Shown here in pieces: positions 16,280-24,937 of a stretch of DNA of 27,159 nt. The notes below the pieces were generated by a model. That model did not search any database and was not told the DNA's origin. It was given only the letters and a program-made list of their open reading frames with translations. The position numbers and the translations under genes are program-made. The stretch is from UBA1081 sp045535305 (GTDB taxonomy: Bacteria > Bacillota > Clostridia > Oscillospirales > Acutalibacteraceae). The stretch covers positions 1 through 27,159 of the forward strand of contig JAZSLJ010000086.1 of assembly GCA_045535305.1 (NCBI GenBank), given 5' to 3'. How positions within the stretch are numbered: position 1 is the first letter of the stretch; each line of letters starts with the position of its first letter.

Positions 16280-17428
16280 TTACATAAGTGAAAGATAAAG
16301 GTCTTTGATTTCTGCAACAGATGTATCTCTGGGATTACCGGGACGGCAAGCATCATCAAATGCGGACTGTGAAAGGAAGTCTACATCCTCAGCCTTAACA
16401 ATATCTTTAAGGTCTGCGGGAATGCCTACATCTGCGCTGAGCTTCTTAACAGCATCAATTGCAGCTTTTCTTGCATCCTCAAGTGTCATAGCATCTACGC
16501 CGTCAACGCCCATAGCCTTTGCAATATCTCTGTACTTCTCCCCTGTTTCGGGTGCATTATACTCCATAACTGTGGGAAGAATGATTGCATTTGCAACACC
16601 GTGAGGTGTATCATAAAGAGCACCAAGAGGATGAGCCATTGAATGAACAATACCAAGACCTACGTTGGAGAAGCCCATACCTGCGATATACTGACCGAGA
16701 GCCATACCCTCTCTGCCTTCGTCTGTGTTATCAACTGCGCCACGAAGTGATTTTGCGATAATTTCGATAGCCTTGATATGGAACATATCGCTCATTTCCC
16801 ATGCGCCTTTAGTGATGTAGCCCTCGATAGCGTGTGTAAGAGCATCCATACCTGTTGCGGCAATAAGTCCCTTAGGCATTGTTGCCATCATATCGGGGTC
16901 AACAACTGCTACTACGGGGATATCGTGAACGTCTACGCAAACCATTTTACGGTTGTTTGCAGCGTCTGTAATAACGTAGTTGATTGTAACCTCTGCTGCT
17001 GTACCTGCTGTTGTGGGAACTGCAATAATGGGAATGCACTTATTCTTTGTGGGAGCAACGCCCTCAAGCGATACAACATCAGCAAATTCGGGATTTGTGA
17101 TAATGATACCGATTGCCTTTGCTGTGTCCATTGATGAACCGCCGCCGATCGCAACGATACAGTCAGCGCCTGATGCCTTGAATGCGGCAACGCCTGCCTG
17201 AACATTCTCTACTGTGGGGTTAGCCTTGATATCGGAAAAGATATCGTATGCTATTGACGCACCGTCAAGAATATCTGTAACTTTTTTTGTAACGCCGAAC
17301 TTGATAAGGTCGGGGTCTGAGCATACAAAAGCCTTTTTAAAGCCTCTTGCATTGATTTCATCAGCAATAGATGCTATAGCACCTTTGCCGTGATAGCTTG
17401 TTTCGTTAAGAATGAATCTGTTTGCCAT
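16280..17428 (-). CDS. fucO: Lactaldehyde reductase / iron-dependent 1,2-propanediol dehydrogenase
   Basis: This 382-residue group III alcohol dehydrogenase reads very close to E. coli FucO through its whole length, including the N-terminal MANRFILNET, GGGSSMDTAKAIGI for NAD binding and PTTAGTAAEVTINYVITD. The Fe(II) ligands are D195 and H199 (GMDALTHAIEGY), H262 (VHSMAHPLGA) and H276 (TPHGVANAI). FucO reduces L-lactaldehyde from fucose or rhamnose to 1,2-propanediol using NADH; ethanol and related activities are possible. The start is the ATG at 17428, with AAGGTGA about 5 bases upstream; the frame to 17437 has no SD. No fucose-pathway genes are adjacent. A Rex-like operator overlaps its promoter, pointing to induction at a high NADH/NAD+ ratio. 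Confidence 0.92.
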   Translation of the reverse strand: MANRFILNETSYHGKGAIASIADEINARGFKKAFVCSDPDLIKFGVTKKVTDILDGASIAYDIFSDIKANPTVENVQAGVAAFKASGADCIVAIGGGSSMDTAKAIGIIITNPEFADVVSLEGVAPTKNKCIPIIAVPTTAGTAAEVTINYVITDAANNRKMVCVDVHDIPVVAVVDPDMMATMPKGLIAATGMDALTHAIEGYITKGAWEMSDMFHIKAIEIIAKSLRGAVDNTDEGREGMALGQYIAGMGFSNVGLGIVHSMAHPLGALYDTPHGVANAIILPTVMEYNAPETGEKYRDIAKAMGVDGVDAMTLEDARKAAIDAVKKLSADVGIPADLKDIVKAEDVDFLSQSAFDDACRPGNPRDTSVAEIKDLYLSLM

Positions 17429-17482
17429 AAAAATCACCTTTTTAGCTTATTTTAATAATCTGTAAAGCGTATGCTTAACGGA

Positions 17483-17500
17483 TTGTTAATTTAATAACAA
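17483..17500. promoter_or_regulatory. Rex-like operator upstream of fucO
   Basis: TTGTTAATTTAATAACAA matches the known Clostridia Rex consensus TTGTTAANNNNTTAACAA at 13 of 14 fixed positions. It covers the expected start point and touches the -10 element of the fucO promoter, where bound repressor would block transcription. The rex gene is in the same window. Confidence 0.75.
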
Positions 17501-17508
17501 TTATAACA
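17500..17508 (-). promoter_or_regulatory. Extended -10 promoter of fucO
   Basis: The minus strand reads TGTTATAAT (17508-17500), an extended -10 (TGnTATAAT). I see no good -35 at 17 bases. The leader is about 65 bases. Confidence 0.6.
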
Positions 17509-17590
17509 CATCAATTTTGATTTATTTTTACTTTTTAGAAAATTAACCACACTTTATATAGACATTTTCGACAATATACTGCAAAGAATA

Positions 17591-17619
17591 TTGACTTTCT
17601 TTATTTTTTATGCTATATT
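17591..17619 (+). promoter_or_regulatory. Sigma-A promoter of the NhaC-family gene
   Basis: TTGACT (17591-17596), 17 bases, TATATT (17614-17619). A loose inverted repeat CAATAT-N10-ATATTG (17572-17577 with 17588-17593) overlaps the -35. Confidence 0.7.
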
Positions 17620-17649
17620 CAAGACAAATTTAAGTAAAGGAAGATTAAT

Positions 17650-19455
17650 ATGAAAACAAGAAAAAAACTGCTGTGTATGATTATGGCTCTCGTTTTCAGC
17701 TGTTTCATGATTTGCGTCGGGGCAAGTGCTGCATCCGAACCCGTTTCTGATACAGCAGCAAGCGACACCACTACAATAGGCACATCAGATTCAGCACTCA
17801 ACGTTTATGAAGATTCCTGTCCCGATTGCGACGGCGAGGGATACTGCTATGAGTGTGAAGAATGTAACTTTACAGGCATTTGCGAGACCTGTGAAGGCTC
17901 AGGTGTTATTGACGTAAGAGACGGTGCTTCAAGTGAATTCTTTGCATCTTTCTGGGCACTTGTACCTCCCATTATTGCGATTGCCCTTGCACTTATCACA
18001 AAAGAGGTTTATTCATCACTCTTTGTAGGTATCGTTGTTGGCGGACTTCTCTCAGCAAATATATTCAAGTCCGGTTTCAGCTTTACAAATGCTATGGACT
18101 ACATCATAGGCGACGGACTTATCAGCGCAGTATCAGACAGTGCAGGTATCTTTATATTCCTTGTATTCCTTGGAGTTCTGGTTGCACTTATGAATAAAGC
18201 CGGCGGTTCAAGAGCATTCGGCAACTGGGCTGTTAAGCACATCAAGTCAAGAGCAGGTGCAATGATTGCTACATTTGTGCTTGGTGTTCTGATTTTTATT
18301 GATGACTATTTCAACTGCCTTACAGTTGGCTCTGTTATGCGTCCCGTAACAGATTCTCACAAGATTTCAAGAGCAAAGCTTTCATACCTTATTGATGCTA
18401 CTGCAGCTCCCGTATGTATGATTGCTCCTATATCTTCCTGGGCAGCAGCTGTTGCTTCTTATGCAGAAGAAGGTCAGGGGCTCAAGCTCTTTATTCAGGC
18501 TATCCCCTACAACTATTATTCACTTCTTACATTCGTATTCATCATCGCAATCGTATTCCTTAAAGTTGATTACGGCCCGATGAAGCTTCACGAAATGAAC
18601 GCTATGCTCAACGGCGACCTGTACACAACAGGCGAAAGAGTTGACAATGTAACTCAGGCTCCCGAAGGAAACACAAAGGGCAAAGTTATCGACCTTGTAC
18701 TTCCCGTTGTTATTCTTATTGCGACTTGTGTATTTGCTCTTGTTTACAACGGCGGTATCCTTGACGGTGAAAACTTTATTGATGCATTCTCAAACACAGA
18801 TGCAACAGTAGGTCTTCCCTGGGGCGGTCTTATTGCTCTTGTTATTACAATTATCTATCTTCTTTGCAGAAGAGTTATCTCCTTCAAAGATGCTATGGAA
18901 TGTGTACCCGAAGGCTTTAAGGCAATGGTACCTGCTATCACAATTCTTACCTGCGCAACAGCACTTAAGAACATGACAGGTCTTCTCGGTGCAAAATACT
19001 TTGTTGCAAACCTTATGAACGGTGCTGCTGAAGGACTTGCAAACTTCTTACCTGCTATCATATTCCTTGTTGCTTGCGGTCTTGCATTCGCAACAGGTAC
19101 ATCATGGGGTACATTCGGTATTCTTATTCCCATTGTTACTGCTATATTCCCTGCTGATTCAACAATACTCATCATCGGTATCTCTGCTTGTCTTGCAGGT
19201 GCTGTATGCGGCGACCACTGCTCACCTATTTCAGATACAACAATTATGTCTTCTGCAGGTGCACAGTGCAACCACATCAACCACGTTAACACACAGATTC
19301 CTTATGCAGTTACTGTTGCGGCAATTTCATTTGTTTGCTACATAATTTCCGGTTTTGTTCAGAATGCAGTTATTATGCTTGCAATCGGCGCAGTTCTTAC
19401 TGTTGCAACCGTTGTAGTTATCAAAGCTATTACAGGCAAAAAAGCAGCAAAATAA
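17650..19455 (+). CDS. nhaC: NhaC-family Na+/H+ antiporter with secreted Cys-rich zinc-ribbon-like N-terminus
   Basis: The 601-residue protein starts with a classical signal peptide (1-27, basic MKTRKK, hydrophobic core, likely cut after ASA). A Ser/Thr-rich linker follows, then a Cys cluster: C57, C60, C66, C69, C72, C78 and C81 in CPDCDGEG, CYECEEC and CETCEGSG, the CxxCxGxG pattern of DnaJ-type zinc ribbons. From about residue 97 it is a polytopic NhaC-type transporter, with DDYFNCLTVGSVMRPVTDSH, GTSWGTFGILIPI and GDHCSPISDTTIMSS as the diagnostic conserved segments. This family exchanges Na+ for protons or moves organic anions with Na+; the exact substrate is not fixed. AAAGGAAG lies before the ATG. 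It is a monocistronic gene with its own promoter and terminator. The N-terminal module is not part of classical NhaC. Confidence 0.85.
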   Translation: MKTRKKLLCMIMALVFSCFMICVGASAASEPVSDTAASDTTTIGTSDSALNVYEDSCPDCDGEGYCYECEECNFTGICETCEGSGVIDVRDGASSEFFASFWALVPPIIAIALALITKEVYSSLFVGIVVGGLLSANIFKSGFSFTNAMDYIIGDGLISAVSDSAGIFIFLVFLGVLVALMNKAGGSRAFGNWAVKHIKSRAGAMIATFVLGVLIFIDDYFNCLTVGSVMRPVTDSHKISRAKLSYLIDATAAPVCMIAPISSWAAAVASYAEEGQGLKLFIQAIPYNYYSLLTFVFIIAIVFLKVDYGPMKLHEMNAMLNGDLYTTGERVDNVTQAPEGNTKGKVIDLVLPVVILIATCVFALVYNGGILDGENFIDAFSNTDATVGLPWGGLIALVITIIYLLCRRVISFKDAMECVPEGFKAMVPAITILTCATALKNMTGLLGAKYFVANLMNGAAEGLANFLPAIIFLVACGLAFATGTSWGTFGILIPIVTAIFPADSTILIIGISACLAGAVCGDHCSPISDTTIMSSAGAQCNHINHVNTQIPYAVTVAAISFVCYIISGFVQNAVIMLAIGAVLTVATVVVIKAITGKKAAK

Positions 19456-19476
19456 TAAACATTAAGCAAAAACTAA

Positions 19477-19507
19477 AGGCTGTCCGAAAGGACAGCCTAA
19501 TTTTTTT
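19477..19507. terminator. Strong bidirectional terminator
   Basis: A perfect 9-bp stem AGGCTGTCC / GGACAGCCT (19477-19485, 19490-19498) with a GAAA tetraloop, then seven T on the plus strand (19501-19507) and a T-rich tract on the minus strand. It serves both the NhaC gene and the converging M20 peptidase gene. Confidence 0.9.
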
Positions 19508-19516
19508 ATTAAGTTA

Positions 19517-20998
19517 TCAACAACCGGCAAGAGTTTTGATGTATCTCTTAAAGAATGCGATACCGTCTTCAAAAGAAGATATTGAAATCTTTTCGTTTGT
19601 GCCGTGTGTTTTTGTAAGAAGCGTTGTATCAAGAAGGAAGGGAGAATATCTGTAAACATTCTCACAGATGTTCTGATAGTTTCTTGCATCTGTACCGCCC
19701 ATAACAAGGTAAGGAGCAACAACGTTATCGTTATTCATTCTGTAACAGATGTCTTCAATAGCTTTGAATGCTCTTGAATCTGTGGGTGATACATTTGAAG
19801 GCTCCTGACCGCCGATAAGACGGATTTCAACATCCTTATTCTTGATAACCTTTTCAAGATGAGTCTTGACATCTGCTATAGTCATACCGGGCATAACTCT
19901 GAAATTTGCGGCAACTGCTGCCTTCTGAGGAAGAACGTTTGCCTGAGGGCTGCCGCTTGCCATTGTAACAGCAGTTGTAGTTCTTACAAAAGACGCAGCC
20001 ATAGGAATATTTCTCATAACCACATTGAGAACGGGTTTGAGTGCCTTGCCGTGGCAAAGAACCATTTTAACGGGGAACGATGTATTTCTGCCTACCTTAT
20101 CAACAATAGCGGAAACGATAGGTGTAATCTCGGACTTAAACTGATTGTTTTCAATATCCTTGATAACATCTGCAAGCTTACCGAGAGCTGTATGATTGGG
20201 AGGTGATGAAGAATGACCGCCCTTTGCTGATACGCTTATCTCGTAGTCGCAATAGCCTTTTTCTGCAATACCTATACCTGCAAGATTCTTGCTGAGCACA
20301 CCGGGAACATTAATATCAAGAATTGCACCGCCCTCATCAAGAACGCTGTCAAGTCTGACACCTCTGCTCTCAAGAAGAGCTGACATCTGTTTTGCACCGT
20401 TATCGGGAGAAGCAACAACCTCTTCATTATGACCAAGACAGATATAAACTGTTCTTACAGGCTCGAAACCGTCTTCAAGAAGAGTCTCGACAGCTTCCAT
20501 AACGCCGATAAGATGATTTTTCATATCAAGTGAGCCTCTGCCCCATACAAAACCGTCTGCGATATCACCGCTAAATGGATCGTGCTCCCAATCTGCTTCC
20601 GTTCCTGCTGAAACAGGTACAACATCCTGATGTGAAAGGAGTGCGATAGGATCAAGCTCGGAATTTTTACCTTCCCATTTATAAAGAAGGCTTGCTCTGC
20701 CTACAACCTCAACAGAAAGCTTCTCATGAATAAGGGGGAATCTCTCTTTGAGGAAAGCATGGAATTTGTCAAACTCATTCCAATCAACTTTATCAGCATC
20801 CATATTGGAAATGGTTTTAATTTTAATTGCATCGGAAAGATTCTGTGTATATCTTTCAACATTCACACGCTCGGGTTCAAGAGGTGCAGCTTCTTTTTTT
20901 TCGGGAACGAACTTAACCGCTTTTACAACGTTTGCGGCTACGAGAGAACCGACAGCACCTAATGCAAGACCGACTTTGAGTTTTTTGTTCATTAGCAT
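19517..20998 (-). CDS. M20 family metallopeptidase (carboxypeptidase S / PM20D1-like), N-terminally anchored
   Basis: The 493-residue product has an N-terminal hydrophobic segment (about 8-27, KVGLALGAVGSLVAANVVKAV) that probably anchors it in the membrane. An M20 di-zinc peptidase follows: H123 in LLSHQDVVPV, D158 in GRGSLDMKN, the catalytic HNEEV (E192-E193) and DEGG, with a dimerisation domain in the middle (SAKGGHSSSPP). It is closest to the carboxypeptidase S/PM20D1 branch, which hydrolyses peptides with a C-terminal residue or N-acyl amino acids. Starts at 21001 (TTG), 20998 (ATG) and 20992 (ATG) are all in frame; AGGAAAAGAG lies just upstream, and I chose 20998. It is transcribed alone toward a shared terminator. 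Confidence 0.88.
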   Translation of the reverse strand: MLMNKKLKVGLALGAVGSLVAANVVKAVKFVPEKKEAAPLEPERVNVERYTQNLSDAIKIKTISNMDADKVDWNEFDKFHAFLKERFPLIHEKLSVEVVGRASLLYKWEGKNSELDPIALLSHQDVVPVSAGTEADWEHDPFSGDIADGFVWGRGSLDMKNHLIGVMEAVETLLEDGFEPVRTVYICLGHNEEVVASPDNGAKQMSALLESRGVRLDSVLDEGGAILDINVPGVLSKNLAGIGIAEKGYCDYEISVSAKGGHSSSPPNHTALGKLADVIKDIENNQFKSEITPIVSAIVDKVGRNTSFPVKMVLCHGKALKPVLNVVMRNIPMAASFVRTTTAVTMASGSPQANVLPQKAAVAANFRVMPGMTIADVKTHLEKVIKNKDVEIRLIGGQEPSNVSPTDSRAFKAIEDICYRMNNDNVVAPYLVMGGTDARNYQNICENVYRYSPFLLDTTLLTKTHGTNEKISISSFEDGIAFFKRYIKTLAGC

Positions 20999-21115
20999 CA
21001 ATCTCTTTTCCTAATAATTTAATAATATAATAACACCATAAACCGAAAAAATCAATAAATATATTTCTTAATTCATCAAAAATATCAGCAACTCTACAAT
21101 TTTGTTTCTTTGAAC

Positions 21116-21133
21116 TTGACAACATATTAACAA
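21116..21133. promoter_or_regulatory. Rex-like operator in the acn-icd-rex promoter
   Basis: TTGACAACATATTAACAA matches TTGTTAANNNNTTAACAA at 12 of 14 fixed positions, with a perfect right half. It covers the -35 element, so binding would exclude RNA polymerase. Rex is the third gene of this operon, giving autoregulation. Confidence 0.65.
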
Positions 21134-21144
21134 AGTTATATTAT
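21116..21144 (+). promoter_or_regulatory. Sigma-A promoter of the acn-icd-rex operon
   Basis: TTGACA (21116-21121), 17 bases, TATTAT (21139-21144). The leader is about 30 bases and ends in the SD GGAGG (21170-21174). Confidence 0.7.
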
Positions 21145-21179
21145 ATATACTGTATTTTAATGTAATAATGGAGGTAATT

Positions 21180-23114
21180 ATGGGTTACACAATTGCTGAA
21201 AAGCTTATCAAAAGTCATCTTGTAAGCGGTGAAATGGTTAAAGGCACAGAGATAGGTCTCAGAATTGACCAGACACTTACACAGGACGCAACAGGCACAA
21301 TGGCATATCTTCAGTTTGAAGCTATGGGAATTGACAGAGTTAAAACAGAGCTTTCTGTTGCATATATTGACCACAACACTCTGCAGAACGGTTTTGAAAA
21401 TGCAGACGATCACAGATTTATTCAGACTGTTGCAAAAAAGAGAGGTATCAGATACTCCCGTCCCGGCAACGGTATCTGCCATCAGGTTCACCTTGAACGC
21501 TTTGGCAAGCCCGGCAAAACTCTTTTAGGTTCTGACAGCCATACTCCCACAGGCGGTGGCATCGGTATGCTTGCTATGGGTGCAGGCGGTCTTGACGTTG
21601 CAGTAGCAATGGGCGGCGGCACATTCTACATCACAATGCCTGAAATTGTACAGGTTAACCTTACAGGCAAGCTTTCACCCTGGGTTGCCGCAAAAGACGT
21701 TATTCTTAAAGTTCTTGAGATTCTCTCCGTTAAAGGCGGTGTAGGCAGAATCATTGAATACACAGGTGAAGGTGTTGAAACACTTTCCGTTCCCGAAAGA
21801 GCTACTATCACAAACATGGGTGCAGAGCTTGGCGCAACAACTTCTGTATTCCCCTCTGACGATGTTACAAAGGCATTTCTTAAAGCTCAGGACAGAGAAG
21901 ATGACTGGATGGAGCTTAAAGCTGACGAAGATGCTGTTTACGACAAAACAATCGAAATCAATCTTTCTGAGCTTGTTCCTATGGCTGCTATGCCTCATAT
22001 GCCCGACAATGTTAAGACTGTTGACGAAATCGGTAACATTACAATAGATCAGGTATGTATCGGTTCCTGTACAAACTCATCACTTATGGATATGATGAAG
22101 GTTGCTCACATTCTCAAGGGCAAAAAGGTTCATCCCAACGTAAGCCTTTCAATAGCTCCCGGTTCAAAGCAGGTGCTTACAATGCTTGCTGAAAACGGCG
22201 CTCTTGCAGATATGATTGCAGCAGGTGCAAGAATTCTCGAAAGTGCTTGCGGTCCTTGTATCGGTATGGGTCAGTCCCCCAATTCAAAGGGTGTATCACT
22301 GCGTACATTCAACAGAAACTTTGAAGGCAGAAGCGGTACTGCTGATGCAGGCATCTACCTTGTAAGCCCCGAAGTTGCGGCAATTTCCGCTGTAACAGGC
22401 GTTCTTACAAATCCCTCAAAAGAACTTGGAGATATGCCTGTATTTGAGATGCCCGAAAAATTCCTTATCAACGACAATATGGTTGAGCTTCCCGCATCTA
22501 AAGAAGATGCTCCCGAAGTTAACGTAATTTACGGTCCCAACATCAAGAGCGTTCCTCTCGGCACAGCTCTTACTGAATCTCTTTCAACAAAGGTTATGCT
22601 TAAAGTAGGCGACAACATCACAACTGACCATATTATGCCCGCAGGTGCAAAGATTCTCCCCTACCGTTCAAACGTACCTCATCTTTCACAGTTCTGTTTC
22701 AGACAGTGTGATGAAGATTTTGCTGAAAACTGCAAAAAAATGGGTGGCGGCATAATTGTAGGCGGTGCTAACTACGGTCAGGGTTCATCAAGAGAACACG
22801 CAGCTCTTGTACCTCTTTATCTCGGTATCAAAGCGGTTGTTGCAAAATCTATGGCAAGAATCCACAAGGCAAACCTTATCAACTCAGGTATTATCCCTCT
22901 TACATTCAAAAATGCAGAGGATTACGACAAGATTGACAAATTTGATGTTGTTACGCTTAAAGACATCAAGTCAGCTATAGAAAACAATACAGATGTTGTA
23001 CTTGTAAACGAAACAAAGGGTGAAGAATACATCCTTGAGGGCGGTTTCTCCGAAAGACAGAAGAATATGCTTATCTTCGGCGGACTTCTTAACTACACAG
23101 GTGCAAATAAATAA
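21180..23114 (+). CDS. acn: Aconitate hydratase (monomeric, about 644-residue type)
   Basis: Aconitase isomerises citrate to isocitrate using a [4Fe-4S] cluster. The three cluster ligands are C297 (IGSCTNSS), C357 and C360 (SACGPCIGMGQ). The N-terminal part has GSDSHTPTGGGIGMLAMGAGG; the C-terminal swivel domain has DNITTDHIMPAGAKILPYRSN and GGANYGQGSSREHAALVP. At 644 residues it fits the short bacterial/archaeal aconitase group rather than the roughly 900-residue AcnA. The start at 21180 has GGAGG 5 bases upstream; the frame from 21168 would begin inside that site. It is first in the acn-icd-rex operon, 16 bases from icd. With icd it forms the oxidative branch to 2-oxoglutarate, feeding glutamate synthesis in an anaerobe with an incomplete TCA cycle. 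Confidence 0.93.
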   Translation: MGYTIAEKLIKSHLVSGEMVKGTEIGLRIDQTLTQDATGTMAYLQFEAMGIDRVKTELSVAYIDHNTLQNGFENADDHRFIQTVAKKRGIRYSRPGNGICHQVHLERFGKPGKTLLGSDSHTPTGGGIGMLAMGAGGLDVAVAMGGGTFYITMPEIVQVNLTGKLSPWVAAKDVILKVLEILSVKGGVGRIIEYTGEGVETLSVPERATITNMGAELGATTSVFPSDDVTKAFLKAQDREDDWMELKADEDAVYDKTIEINLSELVPMAAMPHMPDNVKTVDEIGNITIDQVCIGSCTNSSLMDMMKVAHILKGKKVHPNVSLSIAPGSKQVLTMLAENGALADMIAAGARILESACGPCIGMGQSPNSKGVSLRTFNRNFEGRSGTADAGIYLVSPEVAAISAVTGVLTNPSKELGDMPVFEMPEKFLINDNMVELPASKEDAPEVNVIYGPNIKSVPLGTALTESLSTKVMLKVGDNITTDHIMPAGAKILPYRSNVPHLSQFCFRQCDEDFAENCKKMGGGIIVGGANYGQGSSREHAALVPLYLGIKAVVAKSMARIHKANLINSGIIPLTFKNAEDYDKIDKFDVVTLKDIKSAIENNTDVVLVNETKGEEYILEGGFSERQKNMLIFGGLLNYTGANK

Positions 23115-23130
23115 TTAAAGGGTGAAAATT

Positions 23131-24294
23131 ATGACAGAAGCAAATATTAAAGCTGCCGTTGAAAAATTTGAGGCTCTTGTAAGAGAACAGGCAGAAAGAA
23201 ACGAAAGAATCAAATCCGTTGGTGATTTCGTCGATTATACAACAAAAGAACAGATTATCATTGGTGTTTGCGGCGGCGACGGCATAGGCCCTACAATCAC
23301 ACACGAAGCAGCAACAGTTCTTAAGTATCTTCTTAAAGACGACGTTGCAGCAGGCAGAATCGTCTTTAAAGACATTGACGGTCTTACAATCGAAAACCGC
23401 GTAGCTGTTATGAAAGCTATTCCCGATGATGTTCTTGCAGAACTTAAGGCTTGTGATGTTATCCTCAAAGGCCCCACAACAACTCCTCAGCAGGGCGACG
23501 GTCTTCCCAACATCGAAAGCGCAAACGTTGCAATGCGTAAGGCTCTTGACCTTTTTGCAAACGTACGCCCTGTTAAAGTACCCGAAGAAGGCATTGACTG
23601 GACATTCTTCCGCGAGAACACAGAGGGTGCATACGCAGTTGGCTCAAAGGGTGTTAATGTTGACGACGAGCTTGCTATTGACTTTGTTGTAACAACCACA
23701 GAAGGCAGCGAAAGAATTGCAAGAATTGCTTATGAATATGCAAAGAACAACAAAAAAGACAGAGTATCTATCATTCAGAAAGCAAACGTTATAAAAACAA
23801 CTGACGGTAAATTCCTGAGCATATGCAAAGCTATCGGTCAGGAATATCCCGAAATCACAACAGACGAATGGTATGTTGATATCACAACAGCAAAGCTTAT
23901 CGACCCCAAGCGTCGTACAGATTTCAAGGTATTTATTCTTCCCAACCTCTACGGTGATATCATTACCGACGAAGCTGCTGAATTCCAGGGCGGTGTAGGT
24001 ACTGCAGGTTCTGCTGACCTCGGTAAAAAATTCGCTATGTTTGAAGCTATTCACGGTTCAGCACCCAGAATGGTTAAAGAAGGCAGAGCTCAGTATGCGG
24101 ATCCCTGCTCTATGCTCAGAGCCGCAGTTATGCTTCTTAATCATATCGGCAAGCATGATGAAGCTGACAAACTTGAACAGGCTCTTGACATTTGTATGTT
24201 CAAAGAGAAGAAGCTTCAGATTACAGGCAGAGATACAGGCTGTACTTGCCGTGAGTTCGGTCAGTATGTTATGGATACTGTAGAGTCTCTTTAA
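23131..24294 (+). CDS. icd: Isocitrate dehydrogenase (beta-decarboxylating dehydrogenase family)
   Basis: The 387-residue enzyme oxidatively decarboxylates isocitrate to 2-oxoglutarate. The substrate loop S130-x-N132-x(3)-R136 and the FANVRP arginine (R146) are of isocitrate type; isopropylmalate dehydrogenases have hydrophobic residues in that loop. NLYGDIITDEAAEFQGGVGTAGSAD is the family signature with the metal-binding Asp residues. The cofactor loop reads HGSAPRM (R313-M314), neither the Lys-Tyr of NADP enzymes nor the Asp-Ile of NAD enzymes, so cofactor use is uncertain; Rex control would suit NAD+. The ATG at 23131 follows AAAGGGTG by 6 bases; the GTG at 23122 overlaps that site. It lies between acn and rex with 2 bases to the latter. 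Confidence 0.9.
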   Translation: MTEANIKAAVEKFEALVREQAERNERIKSVGDFVDYTTKEQIIIGVCGGDGIGPTITHEAATVLKYLLKDDVAAGRIVFKDIDGLTIENRVAVMKAIPDDVLAELKACDVILKGPTTTPQQGDGLPNIESANVAMRKALDLFANVRPVKVPEEGIDWTFFRENTEGAYAVGSKGVNVDDELAIDFVVTTTEGSERIARIAYEYAKNNKKDRVSIIQKANVIKTTDGKFLSICKAIGQEYPEITTDEWYVDITTAKLIDPKRRTDFKVFILPNLYGDIITDEAAEFQGGVGTAGSADLGKKFAMFEAIHGSAPRMVKEGRAQYADPCSMLRAAVMLLNHIGKHDEADKLEQALDICMFKEKKLQITGRDTGCTCREFGQYVMDTVESL

Positions 24295-24296
24295 TT

Positions 24297-24935
24297 ATGA
24301 AAACAGGAAATAATATTTCAAAATCTGTAATCAGCAGATTGCCCAGATACTACCGTTTTCTCGGAATCTTACTTAATGAAGGTGTTGATAAAATATCTTC
24401 AAAAGCTCTTTCCGAGAGAATGGGGCTTACGGCGTCCCAGATTCGTCAGGATTTAAACCAATTCGGCGGATTCGGTCAACAGGGTTACGGATATAATGTT
24501 GAAAAATTAAGAACAAATATCGGTAAAATAATCGGTGTTAAATGCGAATACGATATCATTATTGTCGGTGCAGGTAATCTCGGCAGAGCAATCGCACAGC
24601 ATATCAGTTTTCAGAAACTCGGGTTTAATCTTACAGCTATTTTCGACTCTAATGAAAAGCTGACAGGTGTTGATATCAACAACATAAAAATAAAGCATTT
24701 TTCCGAGATTGAAGATTTCTGCAAAACAAACATGCCCAAAACAGCCATACTTTGCATTCCCACGTCTGCAGTAAAAACTGTTGCAGGTAAGCTTATTGAC
24801 TGCGGAATAAAATCTTTCTGGAATTTCAGTCATTATAATATCAATGATGACTACCCCGATGTTCTTGTTGAAAATGTACATCTTAACGACAGTCTGTTAA
24901 CACTCTGTTACAACATCACTAATTCGGAGAATTAA
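24297..24935 (+). CDS. rex: Redox-sensing transcriptional repressor Rex
   Basis: This 212-residue Rex is close to full family length. The N-terminal winged helix (about 1-80) has the conserved VISRLPRYYRFL, LSERMGLTASQIRQDLNQFGGFGQQGYGYNV. The Rossmann domain begins with DIIIVGAGNLGRAIAQ, whose GxGxxG is residues 91-96 and binds NADH/NAD+. Rex represses fermentative and other NADH-linked genes and leaves DNA when NADH is high. The ATG is 2 bases after the icd stop, with only a weak SD, so translation is probably coupled. Its place behind acn and icd, plus Rex-like operators at acn and fucO, suggests autoregulation and control of NADH balance. Confidence 0.95.
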   Translation: MKTGNNISKSVISRLPRYYRFLGILLNEGVDKISSKALSERMGLTASQIRQDLNQFGGFGQQGYGYNVEKLRTNIGKIIGVKCEYDIIIVGAGNLGRAIAQHISFQKLGFNLTAIFDSNEKLTGVDINNIKIKHFSEIEDFCKTNMPKTAILCIPTSAVKTVAGKLIDCGIKSFWNFSHYNINDDYPDVLVENVHLNDSLLTLCYNITNSEN

Positions 24936-24937
24936 AC

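Noticed and set aside
16778..17134. 118-codon plus-strand frame inside fucO
   Set aside because: Antisense shadow of a strongly conserved dehydrogenase; Cys-rich from codon composition, no SD or family match.
23644..24054. 136-codon minus-strand frame inside icd
   Set aside because: Shadow of the isocitrate dehydrogenase coding strand; no promoter or SD.
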